A DNA stretch of 10,935 nt, from NCBI GenBank assembly GCA_017479315.1, contig JAFVCI010000038.1:1-10935 (forward strand). Reading direction: 5' to 3'. Of the stretch, positions 7,026 to 10,935 are shown one piece after another (position 1 is the stretch's first letter; each line of letters opens with the position of its first letter). The DNA is from Opitutales bacterium. GTDB taxonomy: Bacteria; Verrucomicrobiota; Verrucomicrobiia; Opitutales; UBA9783. The notes under the pieces were generated by a model. It was given only the letters and a program-made list of their open reading frames with translations. It did no database searches and was not told where the DNA came from. The translations under genes were made by a program, and so were the position numbers.

Positions 7026-8282
7026 ATGAGTAACCAAACAACATCCCGGCAAGCTTACATCAACTGGTTCCTCCTGTCGTTGTTTTTTGCTTATCAGTAC
7101 CTGTTGCGCGGTTATCCGGGGATTTTCACGAGCGAAATCCGCGGCACGTTCCGTGTGGACGCCACGCGCTATTCGGATCTCGGCGCCTGGTGTATGTTTG
7201 CCTACAGTCTGTTGCAAATTCCATTCGGAATGTTGCTGGATCGCATCGGCGTGCGTCGTGTCGTATTAACGGCGTTCGCATTATGTCTCCTCGGACAGTA
7301 CACATTTACGCATGCCCAAACGTTCGAAACGGCATTGTTGGGGCGGTTGCTGCTCGGTATCGGCGCAACGCCCGGGTACATGAGTGCGTTAAAGCTGGTC
7401 GTCGATTCGTTCACCGAAAAATCCTGCGGTCTCTTCATCGGGCTTACGGGTGCATTCGGGAATATATCGCTGGCGTTGTGTGAGCCCCGACTGAAAGCCG
7501 TTGGCTTGGCGCACGACGATTGGCGTTTCCCGGCATTGTATTTGAATATCGCCGGAATTTTGATTTTTCTCGCCTGTGTTTTCCTGTTGCGTCCCGAAAA
7601 GCTCGTCCCGAATAAAACTTCTTCCGCGGAACCGTCGATGAAGCATAACTTTTGGAAGAATGTCTTTGGCGTCGCGCTCAATTACAAAGTGTATATCGAT
7701 GCTCTGCTGATTATCGGCACAAACATTCTGGCGGCAACGTTGGCGGATCTGTGGGGTAAGAGTTTTCTTAATGCCAAGTATCATCTGAGTGAACAGGAAG
7801 CCATCAATACCGTGCAGTGGATTTCAATCGGACGACTGGCAGCCAATATAATACTGCCGTTAATGTTTGCCGGGACGAAACTCTTGCGCGGAATTCGCAT
7901 CAGTTGCGCGAATTTGGTGCTCATTTTTGCCTTTCTGATTTACGGTCCGCAAACTTTAAACGGAAGCATGCTGTGGTTTTTGCTGTTCGGTATCGGTTTT
8001 TTCGGAAATGCAGATGTATTGATTTTCACCTTGGGAGCAAAATTGTCCACGCCGCAAACGTCCGGTATTCTCATCAGTTGGATCAATTCCGTCAGTATGC
8101 TCGGTGAACCCGTTTTGCAAAAGCGGATTGGTGTCGCATTGGATAAAAACTGGTCAGGACTTTTGGACGCAAACGGTCTGCGGCTCTACCAAGCTGTCGA
8201 TTACGAATGCGCCATGAGCGTCATGCTGAAGGTGGTGTGTGTATGTTTCGTGCTCGCGTGTCTGATGCGCAATAGAAAGTAG
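7026..8282 (+). CDS. MFS transporter, array member 2
   Basis: A 418-residue close paralogue of member 1: across the first six helices (about residues 20-170) only about fourteen positions differ by eye. It keeps motif A (GMLLDRIGVRRVVL), GRLLLGIG, DLWGKSFLNAKY in the second half, and STPQTSG plus GEPVLQKRIGVALD near the end. It has one Asp less than member 1 at AHDDWRF. The second half is more diverged than the first. ATG 7026 gives an N-terminus (MSNQTTSRQAY) matching member 1. The frame is open further upstream through an ATG at 6999 to 6903, but those would translate the stem-loop leader. It ends in TAG, which lies in the left arm of an inverted repeat. It follows member 1 by 115 bases. 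Likely substrate range is the same as or close to that of member 1. Confidence 0.92.
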   Translation: MSNQTTSRQAYINWFLLSLFFAYQYLLRGYPGIFTSEIRGTFRVDATRYSDLGAWCMFAYSLLQIPFGMLLDRIGVRRVVLTAFALCLLGQYTFTHAQTFETALLGRLLLGIGATPGYMSALKLVVDSFTEKSCGLFIGLTGAFGNISLALCEPRLKAVGLAHDDWRFPALYLNIAGILIFLACVFLLRPEKLVPNKTSSAEPSMKHNFWKNVFGVALNYKVYIDALLIIGTNILAATLADLWGKSFLNAKYHLSEQEAINTVQWISIGRLAANIILPLMFAGTKLLRGIRISCANLVLIFAFLIYGPQTLNGSMLWFLLFGIGFFGNADVLIFTLGAKLSTPQTSGILISWINSVSMLGEPVLQKRIGVALDKNWSGLLDANGLRLYQAVDYECAMSVMLKVVCVCFVLACLMRNRK

Positions 8283-8303
8283 ACCGCTTAGTTTGTCGGT
8301 CTA
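8280..8303 (+). terminator. Inverted repeat at the stop codon of member 2
   Basis: TAGACCG (8280-8286, beginning with the TAG stop) is the exact reverse complement of CGGTCTA (8297-8303), separated by ten bases. A U-run does not follow, so it is at best a weak terminator or an mRNA 3'-end/processing hairpin between members 2 and 3. Confidence 0.35.
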
Positions 8304-8342
8304 TTGCAGTGTAAAAAGTTTTCGCAGGCATTCAACGGTCGC

Positions 8343-8357
8343 TACTTGTTGCAAGTA
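8343..8357. promoter_or_regulatory. Palindrome TACTTG-N3-CAAGTA, operator-like
   Basis: Six-base arms TACTTG (8343-8348) and CAAGTA (8352-8357) are perfectly complementary around TTG. A related uninterrupted CTTGCAAG lies at 6937-6944 in the spacer before member 2. Such a site could bind a dimeric regulator or form a small hairpin; no regulator gene is in the window. Confidence 0.3.
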
Positions 8358-8391
8358 TTTGAGGGAAAAACGGCGTCCGGGTTTAACGCGT

Positions 8392-8490
8392 TTGCAGTCG
8401 TGTGTCGTACCGACGGAAACATTCGCCGACACCGACACAGACAGGGTGCTTTTAAGAACGGAGGCGGTCAAAAGAACGTTGAAGGAAACT
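8392..8490 (+). repeat. Possible degenerate spacer element, copy B
   Basis: This part of the 232-base spacer before member 3 resembles copies A (minus strand, 5583-5484) and C (minus strand, 3507-3445). It contains an inverted repeat TGTGTCG (8401-8407) / CGACACA (8433-8439), so an RNA hairpin is possible. The frame 8293-8505 that translates to the PTETFADTDT segment starts only with TTG and overlaps the spacer fully; I do not call it a gene. The similarity is by eye and near the limit of significance. Confidence 0.3.
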
Positions 8491-8514
8491 TCTCTTTTGC
8501 ATTGACTGAAAGGC

Positions 8515-9765
8515 GTGCAACAAACGGATAAGCGGACGTATCTGAGTTGGTTCCTGCTCGCGCTGTTTTTCGGTTATCAATACGCAGCTCGAAGTTGCGC
8601 CGGAACGTTTGGCGACGAAATCCGCACCGCATTTCGCATCGACGCCGACCGATTTGCCGACTTCGGTGCCTGGTGCATGCTCGCTTACAGTTGTCTGCAA
8701 ATTCCTTTCGGCATCGCGCTCGATCGCATCGGCATTCGTCGCATCGTTTTAATCTCTTTCGCCGTTTGTTTGGCGGGTAATTACACCTTCACGCACGCAC
8801 AAACGTTTGAAACGGCACGCCTGGGTCGTCTGTTGTCCGGCATCGGCGGCGTTCCGGCGTACATGAGTGCCGTCAAATTGATCGCCGACGAATTTTCAAT
8901 CACTTCCGCAGGCTTTTTCATCGGTCTTACACGCGCCGTCGGTTCCGCTCTGGTGATTGCCGGTAATCCGCTATTAAAAAGCATCTGCCTCAACGGAGGG
9001 TATTCCTGGCAGCAATCCGCGGATTTTCTCAATTACTTCGGAACCTTCATTTTTCTTCTGTGTGTTATGTTTTTATTTCCGTATCACAAACAACCCGCTC
9101 CGTCGGTCTCACAACAAAAACCGCTTCGGGACGTGCTTGCGAATGGTAAAATTTATCTCTTCGGCTTTCTGATCATCGGCACCAATACCGCTGCCGTGGC
9201 ATTAGCGGATTTGTGGGGACCCGGGTTTCTGACAACCAAATTCGGCTTATCGTCCCAACAAGCCGTCAATTATACGCAGCTGATCTACGGTGGGATGTTA
9301 CTCGGTTCCGTTATACTTCCGATGCTGTTTGCGAAAAATATCATGCGCGGCGCGTGCATCGGTTGCACCGTTTTAACGGTTCTTTTCTTCACCGTCGTTA
9401 ACGGTCCCGCATCCCTTTCGATCGCCCTTTTGTGCATTTTTTTGCTTCTGCTCGGTCTGTTCTCGGCGGTTGATATGCTCTTTTTCGCACTCGGCGCACG
9501 TTTATCAACCCCGCAAACATCCGGACTAATCGCGAGTTTCATCAATTCCATCGGTATGTTCGGCGAACCGATATTGCAGAAATACATCGGTATGATGCTT
9601 CATCGCACCTGGAACGGCGCGCTGTCAAACGAAGGTCTGCCTCTGTATCGCACCGTCGATTACGAACGCGCTCTGCAAATTTTACCGATACTGGCGGTTG
9701 TTTGCTGTTTGCTGACGTTTTTTATCGCCCGTTCATCCGCGCTTTCGCAAAACCGTTTCCCTTAA
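8515..9765 (+). CDS. MFS transporter, array member 3
   Basis: A 416-residue paralogue with the same twelve-helix plan. Motif A is GIALDRIGIRRIVL (66-79, with D70 and R71). STPQTSG and GEPILQKYIG near the C-terminus are retained. It differs from members 1 and 2 at several otherwise fixed places: YQYAARSCAGTF replaces YQYLLRGYPGIF in helix 1, DLWGPGFLTTKF replaces DLWGKSFLNAKY in the second half, and the central loop is shorter and less basic. A changed or broadened substrate is plausible but unproven. GTG 8515 is chosen because an in-frame TGA lies at 8503-8505 and no ATG fits the aligned N-terminus. AAAGG lies immediately before it, too close to be a good ribosome site. It ends in TAA and is followed after 46 bases by member 4, probably in the same transcript. 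Confidence 0.9.
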   Translation: MQQTDKRTYLSWFLLALFFGYQYAARSCAGTFGDEIRTAFRIDADRFADFGAWCMLAYSCLQIPFGIALDRIGIRRIVLISFAVCLAGNYTFTHAQTFETARLGRLLSGIGGVPAYMSAVKLIADEFSITSAGFFIGLTRAVGSALVIAGNPLLKSICLNGGYSWQQSADFLNYFGTFIFLLCVMFLFPYHKQPAPSVSQQKPLRDVLANGKIYLFGFLIIGTNTAAVALADLWGPGFLTTKFGLSSQQAVNYTQLIYGGMLLGSVILPMLFAKNIMRGACIGCTVLTVLFFTVVNGPASLSIALLCIFLLLLGLFSAVDMLFFALGARLSTPQTSGLIASFINSIGMFGEPILQKYIGMMLHRTWNGALSNEGLPLYRTVDYERALQILPILAVVCCLLTFFIARSSALSQNRFP

Positions 9766-9811
9766 TTCACATTGACGCAACAACGCCTTTCTTTTCTCAT
9801 AAAAATCGATA

Positions 9812-10935
9812 ATGGACACGAAAAAAACAAGCAGACGGGCTTATTTTGATTGGCTTCTGCTGTCGCTGTTTTTTGCATACCAATATCTGTTGCGTTGCTG
9901 TCCGAGCGTTTTCACAAACGAAATTCGCCGGACGTTTTCCATCAACGCGGGTCAGTTTGCCGATTTCGGTGTCTGGTGCATGTTGGTGTACAGTTGCCTG
10001 CAGATTCCGTTTGGCATTGCGCTGGATCGCATCGGTATTCGGCGAACGGTTCTTGCTTCTTTCGGGCTGTGTCTCATCGGGCAGTATGGGTTCACGCATG
10101 CGTCGTCCTATGAAAGTGCCTTGTGGGGACGGGTTTTAATCGGTATCGGCGGCGCGCCGGCATACATGAGTGCCCTTAAACTGATTGCGGATACTTTTGC
10201 GGAAAAATCCTGCGGTCTATTCATCGGCATTACCGGAATGTTCACGGTATTTGTCGTATTTTGCAATCCGTTATTGAAGGAGATCTGCCTGGAGCACAAC
10301 GATTGGCGCATTGCGGCAAATGACCTGAACCTCTTCGGTGCGGTCGTGTTTCTGCTTTGCCTGTTGTTTTTGTTCCCGAAAAAATCCTGTTGCAAAACGG
10401 ATAAGGCATCGGAATTACCCTTTTGGAACGCGTTACGGCAGGTTGCAACGGATTACAGAGTCTACGTCTACGCCGCTTTTGTCATCGGCACCAACATTGT
10501 CGCCATGACCCTTGCAGACTTGTGGGGACCCGGATTTTTGATGACCAAGTATCATTTGGATGAACAACAGGCAGTCAATGATACGCAACTGATCACCGCC
10601 GGTATGGTGCTCGGCGAATTGCTGTTGCCGATCCTTTTTTGCAGCGGCTTGAAGATTATCCGCGGCGTGCAGGTGTGTTGCGGCGGATTGGCGATCATTT
10701 TTTGTCTTCTTATCTACGGAGCGCAAATTTCGCCCGTTTCATTGAAAATCGTCCTTTTTGCGATGGGGTTATTCAGTGCGGCGGATGCCCTGGCTTTCAC
10801 GCTCGGTGCACGTCTGTCTACGCCGCAAATATCGGGCATGTTGATGAGCTGGATCAATTCCGTCGGGATGATCGGCGAACCCGTTCTTCAAAAGTGGGTC
10901 GGATTTGCGTTGGACAAACACTGGTCGGGGACACT
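9812..10935 (+). CDS. MFS transporter, array member 4, 3' end missing
   Basis: From ATG 9812 the frame stays open for 374 codons to the window edge; perhaps the last 40-50 residues are missing, judged by the paralogues. The N-terminus MDTKKTSRRAYFDWLLLSLF aligns with the other members. Motif A is GIALDRIGIRRTVL (68-81, with D72 and R73). The second half has DLWGPGFLMTKYH as in member 3, while EKSCGLFIGITG follows members 1 and 2. STPQISG and GEPVLQKWVGFALD are retained, and the sequence runs out at KHWSGT. It therefore mixes features of both pairs. It starts 46 bases after member 3; no Shine-Dalgarno is visible (AAAAATCGATA precedes the ATG). Substrate is unknown. Confidence 0.9.
   Translation, partial: MDTKKTSRRAYFDWLLLSLFFAYQYLLRCCPSVFTNEIRRTFSINAGQFADFGVWCMLVYSCLQIPFGIALDRIGIRRTVLASFGLCLIGQYGFTHASSYESALWGRVLIGIGGAPAYMSALKLIADTFAEKSCGLFIGITGMFTVFVVFCNPLLKEICLEHNDWRIAANDLNLFGAVVFLLCLLFLFPKKSCCKTDKASELPFWNALRQVATDYRVYVYAAFVIGTNIVAMTLADLWGPGFLMTKYHLDEQQAVNDTQLITAGMVLGELLLPILFCSGLKIIRGVQVCCGGLAIIFCLLIYGAQISPVSLKIVLFAMGLFSAADALAFTLGARLSTPQISGMLMSWINSVGMIGEPVLQKWVGFALDKHWSGT

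Noticed and set aside
8293..8531. Small plus-strand genes in the spacer before transporter 3
   Set aside because: Two overlapping frames compete, neither with a convincing start; the similarity to other spacers is marginal, so I list a repeat candidate instead.
9772..9805. Promoter from TTGACG before transporter 4
   Set aside because: The nearest A/T-rich -10 candidates sit 20 or more bases away and the gap between genes is only 46 bases, so co-transcription with member 3 is simpler.

Overview
This 10.9 kb window holds seven protein genes or gene parts from a bacterial chromosome, plus four short spacers with repeats and hairpins. The FtsK/SpoIIIE DNA translocase and arginyl-tRNA synthetase are housekeeping genes, so this is chromosome rather than phage or plasmid. 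No tRNA, rRNA, CRISPR array, transposase or phage gene was recognised. The phylum cannot be settled from the sequence alone. Base composition is roughly balanced and clear Shine-Dalgarno sequences are scarce. The transporters resemble the amino-acid/metabolite MFS groups that are expanded in host-associated Gram-negative bacteria such as Legionellales, Coxiella and Rickettsiales-like alphaproteobacteria. A verrucomicrobial (Opitutae-like) origin is another possibility I cannot exclude. Treat the taxonomy as open.

Layout. Bases 1-825 (+) are the 3' part of an SGNH/GDSL-type hydrolase gene with a Ser nucleophile motif and a C-terminal Asp-x-x-His. It converges on ftsK, which runs leftward from 3407 to 930. 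The ftsK locus is split by a single in-frame TAG into a four-helix membrane protein (3407-2844) and a complete cytoplasmic motor (2840-930). A 155-base divergent spacer separates it from argS (3563-5323, +). A 315-base spacer with no convincing gene follows argS.

The right half (5639-10935, +) is a tandem array of four paralogous major facilitator superfamily transporters of about 420 residues. The fourth runs off the window. The first two are near-duplicates with patches of perfect DNA identity. The third and fourth have diverged further and share a different signature in the second half (DLWGPGFL rather than DLWGKSFL). All keep the cytoplasmic MFS motif A and a very conserved C-terminal motif (STPQxSG ... 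GEPxLQ). The array probably arose by serial duplication and may supply several related nutrients, but no substrate can be read from the sequence.

The main points of interest are the split ftsK, the transporter array with its recombination-like identity patches, a strong two-part stem-loop just before the second transporter, and weak sequence similarities among three spacers that may be copies of one degenerate element.
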